DNA of 64,000 bases from Pseudoalteromonas sp. A25 (GTDB taxonomy: Bacteria; Pseudomonadota; Gammaproteobacteria; Enterobacterales; Alteromonadaceae), in assembly GCF_009176705.1 (NCBI RefSeq), contig NZ_AP021846.1:900001-964000 (forward strand). The letters are read 5' to 3'. The position numbers and the translations under genes were made by a program. Under the pieces are notes generated by a model that was given only the letters and a program-made list of their open reading frames with translations, was not told the DNA's origin and did not search any database. Positions 17,260 through 28,139 of the stretch are shown here, in pieces. The first letter of the stretch is position 1; every line of letters starts with the position of its first letter.

Positions 17260-19251
17260 ATGCCATCTCGCAAAGAACTTGCTAATGCAATCCGTGTTCT
17301 GTCAATGGATGCGGTTCAAAAGGCCAAATCTGGTCACCCTGGAGCCCCTATGGGCATGGCGGACATCGCTGAAGTGCTTTGGCGCGATTATCTAAAGCAT
17401 AACCCAAGTAACCCACAATGGGCTGACAGAGATCGCTTTGTACTGTCAAATGGCCATGGCTCAATGCTCATTTATTCTTTGCTACATCTAAGTGGTTATG
17501 ATTTATCCATTGATGATTTGAAAAACTTTCGTCAAATGCATTCCAAAACGCCTGGCCACCCAGAATATGGCTATGCTCCTGGCATCGAAACGACCACAGG
17601 CCCTCTAGGCCAAGGTATCACTAACGCCGTAGGTATGGCGATTGCCGAGAAATCTCTTGCCGCACAGTTCAACCGGGGTGAGCACAATATTGTTGATCAC
17701 TACACTTATACATTTTTAGGTGACGGCTGTTTAATGGAAGGGATCTCTCATGAAGCTTGTTCTTTAGCGGGGACGCTTGGTCTAGGCAAGCTTATTGCGT
17801 TTTGGGACGACAATGGAATTTCTATTGATGGTGAAGTGGAAGGCTGGTTTAGCGATGATACACCAAAACGCTTTGAGTCATACGGCTGGCATGTAATTGC
17901 AGATGTTGACGGCCATGATAGTGAAGCGATTAAAGCGGCGATTGAAGCGGCAAGAGCAGAATCAGACAAACCAACTTTAATTTGTTGTAAAACGGTTATT
18001 GGCTATGGTTCTCCAAATAAATCTGGTAGCCATGATTGTCATGGTGCACCGTTAGGTGATGATGAAATTAAAGCTGCACGTGAGTTTTTAGGTTGGCAGC
18101 ATGACGCGTTTGAAGTGCCAGAAGACATTTATGCTAAGTGGGATGCAACTGCGCGAGGCCAGCAGCAGCAAAGTGAGTGGACGATTAAGTTTACTGAGTA
18201 TCAAATAGAATACCCAGAGCTTGCAGCTGAGTTTGAGCGTCGCATGAACGGTGATTTACCGGCAAATTGGCAAGCGCATACTGAAGCTTACATCGCACAA
18301 TTACAAGCGAACCCAGCGAATCCAGCGACACGTAAAGCGTCTCAAAATGCGCTGAATGCTTATGGACCTATCTTGCCAGAATTTATGGGCGGCTCTGCGG
18401 ACTTAGCAGGCTCAAACTTAACATTGTGGGATGGGTCTAAAGGCCTAACGGCAGAAGACGCATCAGGTAATTATATCTTCTACGGTGTACGTGAGTTTGG
18501 TATGTCGGCCATTATGAATGGTATTGCCCTTCATAAAGGGTTTGTGCCTTACGGCGCGACGTTCTTGATGTTTATGGAATATGCGCGTAATGCTGTGCGT
18601 ATGGCTGCACTAATGAAGCAACCTAGTATTTTTGTCTACACGCATGACTCAATTGGTCTTGGTGAAGATGGTCCAACGCACCAGCCGGTTGAACAAATTG
18701 CAAGCATGCGTTTAACACCAAACTTAGTGAACTGGCGTCCATGTGACCAAGTAGAGTCTGCGGTTGCTTGGCAACAAGCGATTGAGCGTAAAGATGGGCC
18801 AACATCTTTGATCTTCACTCGTCAAGGGTTAGAGCAACAAGCTCGTGATGATCAGCAAGTGCAGGCAATCAAAAAAGGTGGCTATGTACTAAGCTGTGAT
18901 GGCAACCCAGATCTGATCCTTATTGCAACCGGCTCTGAAGTGCAATTGGCTGTTGATGCTGCAACTCAATTACGAGAGTCAGGCAAAAAGGTACGTGTTG
19001 TATCCATGCCGTCGACGGATGTATTCGACGCACAGTCAGCTGATTATAAAGAAAGTGTGTTACCAAGCTCGGTAACGCGCCGAGTTGCTGTTGAAGCAGG
19101 TATTGAAGACTACTGGTACAAATATGTAGGCCTAAATGGTGCGGTAGTAGGTATGAGTACTTTTGGCGAATCGGCACCTGCTAACGAGCTATTTGCGCAC
19201 TTTGGTTTTACGGTTGAAAACGTAGTTGCTAAAGCAAACAACTTGTTTTAA
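17260..19251 (+). CDS. tkt: Transketolase
   Basis: Thiamine-diphosphate enzyme of the non-oxidative pentose phosphate pathway, moving two-carbon units between sugar phosphates. 663 residues, as in E. coli TktA. Visible motifs: [12 protein letters not shown] near 22-33, the GPLGQG loop near 113-118, the thiamine-diphosphate motif GDGCLMEG...N around 154-185, and the second-domain [14 protein letters not shown] with the catalytic Glu. Strong Shine-Dalgarno AGGAG lies upstream of the ATG. The gene is monocistronic with its own terminator. Confidence 0.98.
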   Translation: MPSRKELANAIRVLSMDAVQKAKSGHPGAPMGMADIAEVLWRDYLKHNPSNPQWADRDRFVLSNGHGSMLIYSLLHLSGYDLSIDDLKNFRQMHSKTPGHPEYGYAPGIETTTGPLGQGITNAVGMAIAEKSLAAQFNRGEHNIVDHYTYTFLGDGCLMEGISHEACSLAGTLGLGKLIAFWDDNGISIDGEVEGWFSDDTPKRFESYGWHVIADVDGHDSEAIKAAIEAARAESDKPTLICCKTVIGYGSPNKSGSHDCHGAPLGDDEIKAAREFLGWQHDAFEVPEDIYAKWDATARGQQQQSEWTIKFTEYQIEYPELAAEFERRMNGDLPANWQAHTEAYIAQLQANPANPATRKASQNALNAYGPILPEFMGGSADLAGSNLTLWDGSKGLTAEDASGNYIFYGVREFGMSAIMNGIALHKGFVPYGATFLMFMEYARNAVRMAALMKQPSIFVYTHDSIGLGEDGPTHQPVEQIASMRLTPNLVNWRPCDQVESAVAWQQAIERKDGPTSLIFTRQGLEQQARDDQQVQAIKKGGYVLSCDGNPDLILIATGSEVQLAVDAATQLRESGKKVRVVSMPSTDVFDAQSADYKESVLPSSVTRRVAVEAGIEDYWYKYVGLNGAVVGMSTFGESAPANELFAHFGFTVENVVAKANNLF

Positions 19252-19271
19252 TTAGCTAATTTAAAGAAAAG

Positions 19272-19296
19272 AGCCCGCAGTTAGCGGGTTTTTTTG
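19272..19296 (+). terminator. Terminator after tkt
   Basis: CCCGC, loop AGTTA, GCGGG, then seven T. Confidence 0.92.
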
Positions 19297-19325
19297 TGCT
19301 CAATATTGGGCTTATTCTTTTTCAT

Positions 19326-19350
19326 AAAAAAAGCGCCCAACGGGCGCTTC
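19326..19350 (-). terminator. Terminator after the chemoreceptor gene
   Basis: On the minus strand GAAGCGCCC, loop GTTG, GGCGCTT followed by a run of T. Confidence 0.9.
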
Positions 19351-19377
19351 AAATGTATTAGTGGTAAGACTTAAATC

Positions 19378-21393
19378 TTAGACCTTAAACTGCTCTACAG
19401 ATTGACGTAACTCTTCTGCCAACTTGGCCACTTCGCTACTTGAGATAGAGGTTTGATTTGCGCCTTCTGCAGTTTGCTCAGCAATCGAAACAATTGACTC
19501 TAAGCGCTCACTGATCTCTTGTGCAACTTGCTGCTGCTCATTCGCTGCATTTGAAATTTCTTCACTTACGTCATGCGCTTGTGATACAGCCTGGGTAATC
19601 GAGTTTAAAGCTTCATTTGCTAAGTCGCTTTGTTCCACACAAGACTCAGCTTGTTGCTTGCCTTTAGACATCGCTCTTACGGCTTCCTCTGCGCCTGCCT
19701 GCAATGATTCAATCATAGATTGGATCTCTTGTGTAGACTCTTGCGTTTTGCTCGCTAATGAGCGAACTTCATCCGCCACCACAGCAAAGCCTCTGCCTTG
19801 TTCACCAGCACGTGCGGCTTCAATAGCAGCGTTTAAAGCAAGTAAGTTAGTCTGCTCTGCGATACCTCTAATCACATCGAGGATACTACCTATTGAAGCG
19901 CTATCTTGATGAAGTTTGTTGATAACTCCTGATGCTTCTTCAACTTCTCGTGCAAGCTGCTCAATGGTATGTTTATTTTCATAAGAGATACCTTTTACTC
20001 GCTCAGCTTCTTTATCTGCATTTTTAATTTCAAGTAAAGCTTGGTGTGCGCTATTGCTCACACCGTGTGATGTACTGCTCATTTCAGTGGTCGCAGTGGC
20101 GGCTTGCTCAACCTGCGCTTGTTGATTACGAATAGCTTGGCTTGATTCAGTGGTAATCGTTGACGTTTGTTCTGATGCGGCAGCTAATTGAGTAGAGCGA
20201 GAAATGATCCCTGTGATTAATTCTCGAAGGCTACTAATTAATGTGTTACAGCTACGAGAAAGTTCACCAAACTCATCTTGTGCAGAATCATCTAACTTTT
20301 GAGTCATATCTCCGCGTGCAACGATAGTAAGCACTCGGTTGACCTCTGAAAGTGGTTTCGTGATTAAGTTGACTGTTATGTAAGCTACTAAAATGGCAAT
20401 TAAGGTTGCAACGATCATCCCCACCCAGGTCCATAAGTTTGCAGCACTAACGTCTTGGCGTACCTCTTGTTGCAGATTAAAGGCCACTTTATTAGCCTCA
20501 TCTAATAATTCATCGAGTTGCTTCAGTGCTGCTTGTGTAGCTTGTTCGGCGTCTTGTAGCTCTTTGCGTGTCATATCAATAGCGTTTATGAGGCGTTTCT
20601 TGTTCTCAAATAAACTCTGTGTACCTGTCACTTGTTTTTCTAAGCTAGAGTAATAGGACTGCAAGTCTGAAAATAATCCATCGTCAAGTGCTTGAACTGG
20701 CCCTTTCATTAAGCCCATATTCCGTGTCAATTCACCAACCAAATATTCTTGGTCTTTTTTTACGATCTCAAGGGTGCTTAAGTTTGTAATGGTGAGCATG
20801 TCAGTACTATTAGTGACGACAGAAGAGAAGTTGTTTTCAAGGCTCGTTGCTGCTTGGTAAGCCCGAGCATGCTGCTCTTTTAAACCATCTAAGTCGATAA
20901 TATCGAGTACCACAGTAGTGGCATCTTCAGCACTCATTTCTATATCTTCTAGTTGAGATTTGAGTGTTTTTCTTAATTCAAGCTCAAGGGTTTTGTCTTT
21001 CTCTAAACTGGCAACCGCTTTAGAGAAAGTCTCAAACGTTTTACCTACATCACGCGCACTCTTTGCCAATTTAGGGCTGTCTTGTACAACTTGCTGTAAC
21101 TGTGTGTATGTACTTTCAAATGTTTTTCGTTTTTTCTCAAACTGTGCTCTTAAACTATTAAGTTCATTTGGGGCTTGTGAATAGAAAGTCCCTTGGGCCA
21201 TTTTGCTCATCAGCGTAAATTCAACTTGTAACTCAGAGCTTTTATCGAGCGCTGGCAATGACAGTCGATTTACCAGCTGTGTTGAGCTGTCGATATTTGC
21301 AATCCTTAGCAGTGAGTTTCCGCCAATTAACAGCAGTAAGAGAGTGATAAAAATAAAACCACCCCAAATTCTTTGGCTAACAGTCAAGTTCAT
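19378..21393 (-). CDS. Methyl-accepting chemotaxis protein
   Basis: Transmembrane chemoreceptor. First membrane helix about residues 9-29, a large periplasmic helical sensor region (about 30-318) rich in coiled coil, a second membrane helix (about 320-342), a HAMP domain (about 343-395) and the cytoplasmic signalling domain. The highly conserved hairpin [33 protein letters not shown] is intact, so coupling to CheA/CheW is expected. No C-terminal CheR-tethering pentapeptide is visible (ends QFKV). The periplasmic part looks helical rather than Cache/PAS-like; the ligand is unknown. It stands alone, without che genes nearby. Confidence 0.94.
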   Translation of the reverse strand: MNLTVSQRIWGGFIFITLLLLLIGGNSLLRIANIDSSTQLVNRLSLPALDKSSELQVEFTLMSKMAQGTFYSQAPNELNSLRAQFEKKRKTFESTYTQLQQVVQDSPKLAKSARDVGKTFETFSKAVASLEKDKTLELELRKTLKSQLEDIEMSAEDATTVVLDIIDLDGLKEQHARAYQAATSLENNFSSVVTNSTDMLTITNLSTLEIVKKDQEYLVGELTRNMGLMKGPVQALDDGLFSDLQSYYSSLEKQVTGTQSLFENKKRLINAIDMTRKELQDAEQATQAALKQLDELLDEANKVAFNLQQEVRQDVSAANLWTWVGMIVATLIAILVAYITVNLITKPLSEVNRVLTIVARGDMTQKLDDSAQDEFGELSRSCNTLISSLRELITGIISRSTQLAAASEQTSTITTESSQAIRNQQAQVEQAATATTEMSSTSHGVSNSAHQALLEIKNADKEAERVKGISYENKHTIEQLAREVEEASGVINKLHQDSASIGSILDVIRGIAEQTNLLALNAAIEAARAGEQGRGFAVVADEVRSLASKTQESTQEIQSMIESLQAGAEEAVRAMSKGKQQAESCVEQSDLANEALNSITQAVSQAHDVSEEISNAANEQQQVAQEISERLESIVSIAEQTAEGANQTSISSSEVAKLAEELRQSVEQFKV

Positions 21394-21425
21394 ACAGTTT
21401 CCATAAATTTACTAATAGGATTGAA

Positions 21426-21455
21426 TAACTTATCGGTTGTTACGACGATAAGTTA
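21426..21455. promoter_or_regulatory. Stem-loop between apaH and the chemoreceptor gene
   Basis: Perfect 10-bp arms TAACTTATCG / CGATAAGTTA with a 10-base loop, 33-62 bases upstream of the chemoreceptor start and downstream of apaH. It could terminate the lptD-apaH operon (the minus-strand tail is TTCAATCC, only weakly T-rich) or be an operator of the chemoreceptor. Confidence 0.45.
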
Positions 21456-21509
21456 AGTATTTTATAGCAGATACGTGTAAATAATTCAGTAAAACGAGTT
21501 AAGTTTACC

Positions 21510-22310
21510 TTATTTGCTTGAAAAACGCTCACCTGATGTTAAGTTCATCAAAGTCATTGGGCCACCCCACACACATCCAGTGTCCAATGCTATAACATTA
21601 TTTAAGTTTGTTTTACCTTCAAGCGCAGCCCAATGGCCAAAAATATATCGATTATCATCTTGTTGAAAGCGCGCATGAGTAAACCAAGGCATCAGGTTAT
21701 TTGATATTTCCGCAGGGCCTTTGTGCTTAAGTTCTAACTGTCCGTTATTGTCTAAAAATCGCATGCGAGTAAAGACATTAACAATTGCTTTGAACTTGTC
21801 TTGGTCATTGAGATTCTCGACATCTTTAACCACACCAGCGCCGTACATGTTAGCAAAGTAGTGCACAGCGTCAGATGATTGGTAACATTGCTGAGCAAAT
21901 TGTGCATAGTTTAAGGCGCTTTTGATATCCCAATCAGGATGAATGCCTGCGTGAGATACAAAAGTTTTTAATTGCGGCAGAAAGAGCGCTAATGGTTGTG
22001 CTTGTAAGAGTGCAATATATTTGTCTAATTTACTGCTGGCAAAAACATTGTCTAGCTTGTCTTTAGGGTTAGGTGGTTTCCCAAGAAGCGCACAGGCTAA
22101 GAAGTGTAAATCATGATTACCAAGTGTAATACTTATCGCACCTTGGTTTTGGCACAAAAACTCCAAGCAAGCTTGAGAGTCAGGTCCTCGTGCCAAAACA
22201 TCCCCAACTAAGTACAAGTGGTCTTGGCTGGGGTTAAAGTCTACGATATCTAAAAGCTGCATGAATGGTTTAAAGCAGCCTTGTAGATCTCCTATTGCGT
22301 ACTTGGCCAT
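21510..22310 (-). CDS. apaH: Symmetrical diadenosine tetraphosphatase ApaH
   Basis: Splits Ap4A into two ADP and can act on capped RNA ends in E. coli. Calcineurin-type phosphoesterase motifs: IGDLQGC at 6-12, GDVLARGPDS, GNHDLHFLA, then SHAGIHPDWD, FTRMRF, FGHWAALEG and ALDTGCVWGG. The first motif is GD-x-Q-G rather than GDxHG as in E. coli ApaH; I recall the Gln form from other ApaH such as those of Pseudomonas, so it is not a defect. Last gene of the lptD operon, 6 bases after apaG. Confidence 0.97.
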   Translation of the reverse strand: MAKYAIGDLQGCFKPFMQLLDIVDFNPSQDHLYLVGDVLARGPDSQACLEFLCQNQGAISITLGNHDLHFLACALLGKPPNPKDKLDNVFASSKLDKYIALLQAQPLALFLPQLKTFVSHAGIHPDWDIKSALNYAQFAQQCYQSSDAVHYFANMYGAGVVKDVENLNDQDKFKAIVNVFTRMRFLDNNGQLELKHKGPAEISNNLMPWFTHARFQQDDNRYIFGHWAALEGKTNLNNVIALDTGCVWGGPMTLMNLTSGERFSSK

Positions 22311-22316
22311 AACGGC

Positions 22317-22706
22317 TTAATGCAAAATATTAGGACAAGCTAAGCGAAATACGTCAATAGGCGCTTTAAATTCATTACCAAATTCGTTTCGCATAATGTA
22401 ATGTCCTTGCATTGTACCAATTGGCGTATCAAGCACCGCACCACTGGTATACTTATAACTTTCTCCAGGTCCAATGGTTGGCTTTTCACCTACAACGCCT
22501 TCGCCTTCGACTTCCGTTTCTTTGCCATTGGCGTCAGTAATGAGCCAGTAGCGGCTATGAAGTTTCGCGCTACATAAACTGTGATTTTTAATTGTCACAG
22601 TGTAGGCAAAAACATATTTATCTTTCTCTGGCTGAGATTGGGCTTCAACATAAAAGGTTTCAACAGAAACCTTAATTGGAGAGCCTATGTTACTGCTTGT
22701 TGTCAT
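22317..22706 (-). CDS. apaG: ApaG domain protein
   Basis: Small fibronectin-III-like beta-sandwich protein, 129 residues, with the family landmarks [40 protein letters not shown] and GTMQGHYIM. In E. coli apaG is co-transcribed with apaH and rsmA; its biochemical role is not settled. The gene overlaps rsmA by 17 bases, and apaH follows after 6 bases, so the set is translationally coupled. Confidence 0.96.
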   Translation of the reverse strand: MTTSSNIGSPIKVSVETFYVEAQSQPEKDKYVFAYTVTIKNHSLCSAKLHSRYWLITDANGKETEVEGEGVVGEKPTIGPGESYKYTSGAVLDTPIGTMQGHYIMRNEFGNEFKAPIDVFRLACPNILH

Positions 22707-23496
22707 AAATCCAGTTAGCTATTTCTATAAATTGTGCAAGGGATAAGTTTTCAGCGCGTTTAGAAGGGTCAATGCCCAGCTGCGTAAGTTCGTCTACATT
22801 GAGTAGATTCGATAGGCTATTACGCAAGGTTTTACGGCGTTGATTAAATGCTTCCAAACACACCGTATTTAATATTTTAGTGCTTTTCGCACTGCGTTGT
22901 TCCGGCTTTTTGGGGATCAAACGAATAACGGCAGAGTCTACTTTTGGAGCCGGTTTAAAACACTCTGGTGGTACATCAATCACCGGCATTGCATGACAGT
23001 AGTACTGTGTCATGACGCTTAAACGACCAAATGCTTTCGAGTCGGGTCCTGCGACCATACGCTTTACAACTTCTTTTTGTAGCATAAAGTGCATGTGCTC
23101 GACATGATCGGCAAACTCAAATAAATGAAACAGTAGGGGAGTTGAAACGTTATACGGTAAATTTCCGAATATTTTTAGTTTCTCATCACTTTTGATCAGA
23201 CTTGCAAAGTCAAATTTCATAGCATCGCCCTGATGCACAGTGAGCTTTGGACCCATAAAAGGGTGATGTATAAGTCGTTCAGCAAGATCTTTGTCTAGCT
23301 CAACGACCGTCAGATGACCACTTAAATCAACAACAGGTTCTGTGATTGCACCAAGGCCCGGGCCAATCTCTACTAGATTGTCGCTTGGTTTTGGGTCGAT
23401 GGCGGTGACTATTTTATCGATGATCATCTCATCGTTTAAAAAGTTTTGGCCAAAACGTTTTCGGGCGCGGTGCCCTAAGTGTACTTTATCTGTCAT
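22690..23496 (-). CDS. rsmA: 16S rRNA dimethyladenosine transferase
   Basis: Dimethylates two adjacent adenosines near the 3' end of 16S rRNA (A1518/A1519 in E. coli numbering) during small-subunit maturation. Rossmann methyltransferase: FGQNFLND near 15-22, the AdoMet-binding [14 protein letters not shown] near 43-56, the acidic VELDKDL, and the catalytic [11 protein letters not shown]. The C-terminal helical domain includes [16 protein letters not shown]. Length 268 is normal. It overlaps pdxA by 4 bases. Confidence 0.98.
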   Translation of the reverse strand: MTDKVHLGHRARKRFGQNFLNDEMIIDKIVTAIDPKPSDNLVEIGPGLGAITEPVVDLSGHLTVVELDKDLAERLIHHPFMGPKLTVHQGDAMKFDFASLIKSDEKLKIFGNLPYNVSTPLLFHLFEFADHVEHMHFMLQKEVVKRMVAGPDSKAFGRLSVMTQYYCHAMPVIDVPPECFKPAPKVDSAVIRLIPKKPEQRSAKSTKILNTVCLEAFNQRRKTLRNSLSNLLNVDELTQLGIDPSKRAENLSLAQFIEIANWIYDNKQ

Positions 23497-24485
23497 GAAC
23501 TCTGTGCTTTTTCAGTGGCGAGCTTGATGGCCTCGCGTATCGCTAAATCAAAACTACCCACCTCAATATCATTTGTAGCAGCCAAATCTAGCGCTGTACC
23601 ATGATCTACTGAGGTGCGAATAAAGGGTAATCCGAGGGTGATATTAACCGAATTACCAAATCCTTTATATTTTAACACAGGTAAGCCCTGATCGTGATAC
23701 ATAGCAAGCACGGCATCAGCATTATCTAAATATTTTGCTTGAAATAGCGTGTCGGCAGGCAATGGGCCCACAAAGTTCATACCTTGCTGATTAAGAGCGT
23801 TTAGGGTAGGAGTAATCGTGTCTATTTCTTCTCTACCTAAGTGCCCATCTTCACCAGCATGGGGGTTAAGCCCGCAAACCAAAACGCGCGGTTTATCAAT
23901 GCCAAACTTATTTTTTAAATCATCGTGTAAGATAGAGGCAACTTTGCTCAGGCGCTCTTTAGTCACTGCTCTTGACACATATTCAAGCGGTATGTGTGTA
24001 GTTACCAATGCAACACGTAACCCCTCGGTGGCAAGCATCATGACGACATCTGATGTGCCAGATTGCTGAGCAAAATATTCAGTGTGTCCACTAAAAGAGA
24101 TACCGGCTCGGTTGATAATACCTTTATGAACAGGGCCAGTTACGACAGCATCAAACGTCCCATCCATATTCTTTTCAGACGCCAAACGCAGTGTTTCTAG
24201 CACATAAAGGCCATTTTTTTCATCTAATACCCCAGGTGTTACATCAGCACCTTTGTCAACTTGCATGTAATATAAGCACCCGGCAGGAGCTGGCTGTGGT
24301 GCCTTATTGGCATCAAATGCCAATAAGGTGATATTGAGTCCAAGCTCTTTGGCCCGTTGTTCCATTAAGGCTTTATCAACAACCGCGACGAGCTGCACGG
24401 GCCAACTTTTTTGCGCCAACTTTAAGACGAGATCTGGGCCTATGCCTGCCGGTTCACCCGGGGTTATTGCAATTCTTAAACTCAT
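23493..24485 (-). CDS. pdxA: 4-hydroxythreonine-4-phosphate dehydrogenase
   Basis: Pyridoxal phosphate biosynthesis, DXP-dependent route. Typical start [13 protein letters not shown] at 6-18, metal-binding [40 protein letters not shown], and [15 protein letters not shown], with [11 protein letters not shown] near the C-terminus. 330 residues, as in E. coli. It sits between surA and rsmA as in enterobacteria, with an 11-base gap after surA. Confidence 0.98.
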   Translation of the reverse strand: MSLRIAITPGEPAGIGPDLVLKLAQKSWPVQLVAVVDKALMEQRAKELGLNITLLAFDANKAPQPAPAGCLYYMQVDKGADVTPGVLDEKNGLYVLETLRLASEKNMDGTFDAVVTGPVHKGIINRAGISFSGHTEYFAQQSGTSDVVMMLATEGLRVALVTTHIPLEYVSRAVTKERLSKVASILHDDLKNKFGIDKPRVLVCGLNPHAGEDGHLGREEIDTITPTLNALNQQGMNFVGPLPADTLFQAKYLDNADAVLAMYHDQGLPVLKYKGFGNSVNITLGLPFIRTSVDHGTALDLAATNDIEVGSFDLAIREAIKLATEKAQSS

Positions 24486-24496
24486 AATTTGTCTAC

Positions 24497-25789
24497 TTAT
24501 TCAGTTGCAAAAATATCGATGTGAGCTTGTTCTCTGATCTCACTTTGCCATTTAAAAGCTTCTTCTTTAAATTTGCGGTTGTAAAGCAGGCCGTGAGCAC
24601 GATTCAGTTTCGCTTGTTCTGTTTTATCTGCTACGCGTTTTTCTAGCAATTGCACAATATGCCAGCCATATGTTGTTCTAAATGGCTCACTGATTTCATT
24701 CATTTCTAGAGACATAAGCGTATCTCTAAAAGCTGGTACATAAGTTGTTGGGTCAGTCCAATCATACTCACCCCCTTTCAGTGCAGAACCAGGATCTTCA
24801 GAGTGTTCTTTCGCTAATTCAGCGAAATCTGCTTTGCCAGCGCGTAAGTCCTCAGCAAAGCCAGCCAGCATGTCTTTGGCCTTTTCCTCACTGAGAATGA
24901 TAGAAGGTTTAATCAAGATATGTCTTGAGCGAACTTCTGTGGTTTCTACCACTTGGCGACCGCGGATATCTTGAACTTTTAGAATATGGAAACCAGCGCC
25001 AGAGCGCACAGGACCAATAATTTCGTCCTTTTTCTTGCCTTTTACGGCTTCGGCAAATAATGATGGCATTTCGTTGATACTCATCCAGCCTAATTGCCCA
25101 CCTTCCAAAGCTTTAGGGCCACTTGAAGAGGCAATTGCGATACGTTTAAACTCTTTGCCTTCATTTAAAAATTCAATGACTTTATTTGCTCTGGTGCGTG
25201 CATCTTCTATTTCTTCAGGTGTGGCTTTGCTTGGTATTTTGACCAATATATGCCCTAAATCGAATTCTTCCGCGCTACCAGTTTGTTCAACAAGGATTTT
25301 TTGTAAGTTAGTTATTTCTCGAGTACTAATGTAAACACGACGGTCGACATTTACACGTCTAACTTGGCTGATGGTGATCTCTTTACGAATTTGCTCACGA
25401 TACTCTTGAAAGTTTTCACCACTTGCTTCAACGGTTCTTCGTAAGTCGGCGATGGTACCACCTTGCTCAGCAGCAATATTAGCCAAGGTCTGATCAAGCT
25501 GTGCGTCGGAAATTTCCATACCCATGCGCCCAGCTAGTTGCAACATTAATGTCTGATCAACTAAGCGGTCTATAGCTTGAATACGTAACGTTCTGTCTGA
25601 CGGCAGTTCAGTACTTTGTTGCTTAGCTTGCTCTTTCACACGGGTAATAATTTGGTCAACTTCACTTTGCAAAATAACGCCATCATTTACTGTGGCAACT
25701 ACTTTATCAATTAGCATTCGCTCAGCGAAGGCGTTTTGGTGGATACTTAGCCCTAGTAGGGCAACCCATAACAGCTTTTTAAAATTCAT
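24497..25789 (-). CDS. surA: Periplasmic chaperone / peptidyl-prolyl isomerase SurA
   Basis: Chaperone for outer-membrane proteins, including its operon partner LptD. Signal peptide at 1-22 ([17 protein letters not shown]), N-terminal SurA chaperone domain (about 25-160, [19 protein letters not shown]), two parvulin domains (about 175-275, beginning [11 protein letters not shown]; about 285-385, beginning [11 protein letters not shown]), and a C-terminal helix. 430 residues, family standard. It lies directly after lptD with a 16-base gap. Confidence 0.98.
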   Translation of the reverse strand: MNFKKLLWVALLGLSIHQNAFAERMLIDKVVATVNDGVILQSEVDQIITRVKEQAKQQSTELPSDRTLRIQAIDRLVDQTLMLQLAGRMGMEISDAQLDQTLANIAAEQGGTIADLRRTVEASGENFQEYREQIRKEITISQVRRVNVDRRVYISTREITNLQKILVEQTGSAEEFDLGHILVKIPSKATPEEIEDARTRANKVIEFLNEGKEFKRIAIASSSGPKALEGGQLGWMSINEMPSLFAEAVKGKKKDEIIGPVRSGAGFHILKVQDIRGRQVVETTEVRSRHILIKPSIILSEEKAKDMLAGFAEDLRAGKADFAELAKEHSEDPGSALKGGEYDWTDPTTYVPAFRDTLMSLEMNEISEPFRTTYGWHIVQLLEKRVADKTEQAKLNRAHGLLYNRKFKEEAFKWQSEIREQAHIDIFATE

Positions 25790-25805
25790 AATGTTCTAAT
25801 ATTTA

Positions 25806-28052
25806 TTAATTATTCAAAAAATAAGGTCGACGATAATTAAACAAGCCTTGTTGTAGTACTTGCTCAATATCATAATTTGACTTTCCGCCAAGGCCTTTTA
25901 ATACAAAACTAATGCCTATGCTTGAGTCAAATTGCGCGTCATCTTGATGTATTGTGCGATTTAAATCAGTCTCAATCTGTCTTTTACCAGTTAACTGGAC
26001 GGCCCAACAGCAACTTTCGTAGCGTACGCCTGCAAATATTTCTACACTTCGCCCTGTTGTTAAATCGCGGTGATAACTCGCAACCATTTGCCATCGATCG
26101 TTAATAGGTAAACTACTAAATAAGCCGATTTGATCTATTTCATAGCCTGAGACATCGTTAGCGTAGCGATGGTTCAATTGAACAAGTTTATTGTTATCAC
26201 CTTTGTAATCAAGCGTTGTATGCGATTCAATGAGTTCCTTTGCATCTGCATCATATTGAATGCCAGCAGAGAAATACCAGCGCCTGTGCCAATGTATCAT
26301 GGTTTGCGCAGCAAACAATGCATTATAATTGGTTCTGTTATCAAGACTCTGTGCACTGGGCTTTACATCATCCTCAAGATAAATAATTTGCCCAGCGCTA
26401 AAATTAAAGCGCTCTAGATTTTTACTATCAAAAAGTCGCGTTGTTGCTCCCAACGTTATTTGGTTTGCTTGGGCAATTCTATCAACGCCAGAAAAACGTT
26501 GCTCCCGAAATAAGCCATAAAAGTCATCTTGCATTTTTGTGGTATCAAACAAACCAATACTCTTTTGCTCACGTTCTGGTGTATATAAATATTGAACTTG
26601 CGGCTCTAACGTTTGTGTCCCACCGAGAGCAAAAAATTGTGTATCTCGCTCAAAGTTGAGTTGGCCATGCATGCGAACTTTAGGGAGCGTACGCGATACA
26701 TTACGTTGATAGTCGGTATTTTCAAAATCGCCTTTTTGCTCGTAGCGGGTGTGCAATAAGCTTATTTCACTCAAAAACGACCATGCGTATTGGTTTACGC
26801 TAAAACTGGCTTTTGGTTCAATATGGAAGCGAGTTGCGTCGGTTATAAGTAACTCATCATTACTGAAATGACTGAATTCGCCTAGCAAGTTAAAATCGAT
26901 ACCGAATGCTTGGTAGGCTTTGCTATTGCGCCAAGTGATCTGTGGCAGTGCTGCATAAGATTCAGTATGGTCGCCGAGCACCTCAAAGTTTTGTAGTTTA
27001 ATATCCGTTGTCCAGTACTCGCCGAGATAACTTAGAATTGCAGTCCTATCAAGCTGAGTGCCTGTTTCGTTGGCGTAGTTAGAATTCAGATCCGTTAAGT
27101 AGTTATCATCACTAACATTGGTTACATCAAAATGTAAACGCCAGTGATCGCTAAGATAACTTTGCTGGTTCCAGTGCACGAGATAACGCTCTTCAAGCTG
27201 CGGCTCTGAATCATCCTTTTCTAAAAACTCAACACCTAACAAGCCTGCATGTTGTGCCGTTAAATAACGAAACTCACTGATCAATTGTACGCCTTGATTT
27301 GACATGTAGCGTGGTGACAGCGTTGCATCGTAGTTTGGAGCAATATTCCAGTAGTAAGGCAGCACAACTTCTAGGCCATAGCGGCTAGAAGGCTCAATTC
27401 TAGGCATTAATAGACCTGATTTGCGTCTATCGTCGATAGGAAACGTAAAATAAGGAATATATAACACGGGGGTATTGAGGATCTTTAAGACTGCATTGTG
27501 GGTTTCCCCCCAGCCTTCGTGCTTAGATAATGTGATATTATCGGCTTCTAGCGCCCAAAACGGCTGCTCGGAAGGGCATGTTGTAAAGCTTGAATTTAGA
27601 AGCGACAATTGGTTGGCCGATACTGAAAGTTTTTCAGCGCCACCATGACCAAGTTGTTGGGTCAATTGATAGTCAGCGCCGAGTAAGCTTATTTCGGTAT
27701 TATCTAAATCGGCATATAAAGCATTGGCTTTTACATCTGTAAATTGGTCTTGATAGCGTAATGGGCCTGTTGCGTTGAGTAAACTTTGTTTTTTGTCAAT
27801 CAGTGCGCTACTTGCAAACAGTGACATTTTCTGGGTATTGATAACAACATTACCCGAAAACTCAGCACTGACTTTGCCTTGCATCTCTACATCATCAGCG
27901 GTGATATCGATGGCGTTTTTCGGTAATGAGCTGAGCGGTTGCCATAATGTAGGTTTTAGGTATTGGCTACACAGTTTAGGTGTAGACTCTGATCCAGCTA
28001 TCGCATTGCAGCTGACTAATGCGGCAGCGATAACCCCCCATGCTTTGCTCAT
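25806..28052 (-). CDS. lptD: LPS-assembly outer-membrane protein LptD
   Basis: Inserts lipopolysaccharide into the outer leaflet with LptE. Signal peptide (about 1-19), N-terminal beta-jellyroll (about 45-190, ITADDVEMQGKVSAEFSGNV), plug-interacting insert and a large beta barrel. The four cysteines that form the essential inter-domain disulfides in E. coli have counterparts here: Cys28, Cys159, and the adjacent pair Cys681-Cys682 in YESCCWAVQL. The FPIDDRRKSGLLMP motif is classic LptD. First gene of the lptD-surA-pdxA-rsmA-apaG-apaH operon, divergent from amgK. Confidence 0.97.
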   Translation of the reverse strand: MSKAWGVIAAALVSCNAIAGSESTPKLCSQYLKPTLWQPLSSLPKNAIDITADDVEMQGKVSAEFSGNVVINTQKMSLFASSALIDKKQSLLNATGPLRYQDQFTDVKANALYADLDNTEISLLGADYQLTQQLGHGGAEKLSVSANQLSLLNSSFTTCPSEQPFWALEADNITLSKHEGWGETHNAVLKILNTPVLYIPYFTFPIDDRRKSGLLMPRIEPSSRYGLEVVLPYYWNIAPNYDATLSPRYMSNQGVQLISEFRYLTAQHAGLLGVEFLEKDDSEPQLEERYLVHWNQQSYLSDHWRLHFDVTNVSDDNYLTDLNSNYANETGTQLDRTAILSYLGEYWTTDIKLQNFEVLGDHTESYAALPQITWRNSKAYQAFGIDFNLLGEFSHFSNDELLITDATRFHIEPKASFSVNQYAWSFLSEISLLHTRYEQKGDFENTDYQRNVSRTLPKVRMHGQLNFERDTQFFALGGTQTLEPQVQYLYTPEREQKSIGLFDTTKMQDDFYGLFREQRFSGVDRIAQANQITLGATTRLFDSKNLERFNFSAGQIIYLEDDVKPSAQSLDNRTNYNALFAAQTMIHWHRRWYFSAGIQYDADAKELIESHTTLDYKGDNNKLVQLNHRYANDVSGYEIDQIGLFSSLPINDRWQMVASYHRDLTTGRSVEIFAGVRYESCCWAVQLTGKRQIETDLNRTIHQDDAQFDSSIGISFVLKGLGGKSNYDIEQVLQQGLFNYRRPYFLNN

Positions 28053-28139
28053 TTATTAACCTTGACACCGTTGTTTATATATAAGCAAGACATGATAAAG
28101 TAAAACTTAGTGAAATACAGTAATTAAGAGTGGAATTTT

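Noticed and set aside
21510..22310. GDLQG instead of GDxHG in ApaH as a possible loss of a metal ligand
   Set aside because: The same Gln form is familiar from other ApaH proteins, such as those of Pseudomonas, and all other motifs are intact.
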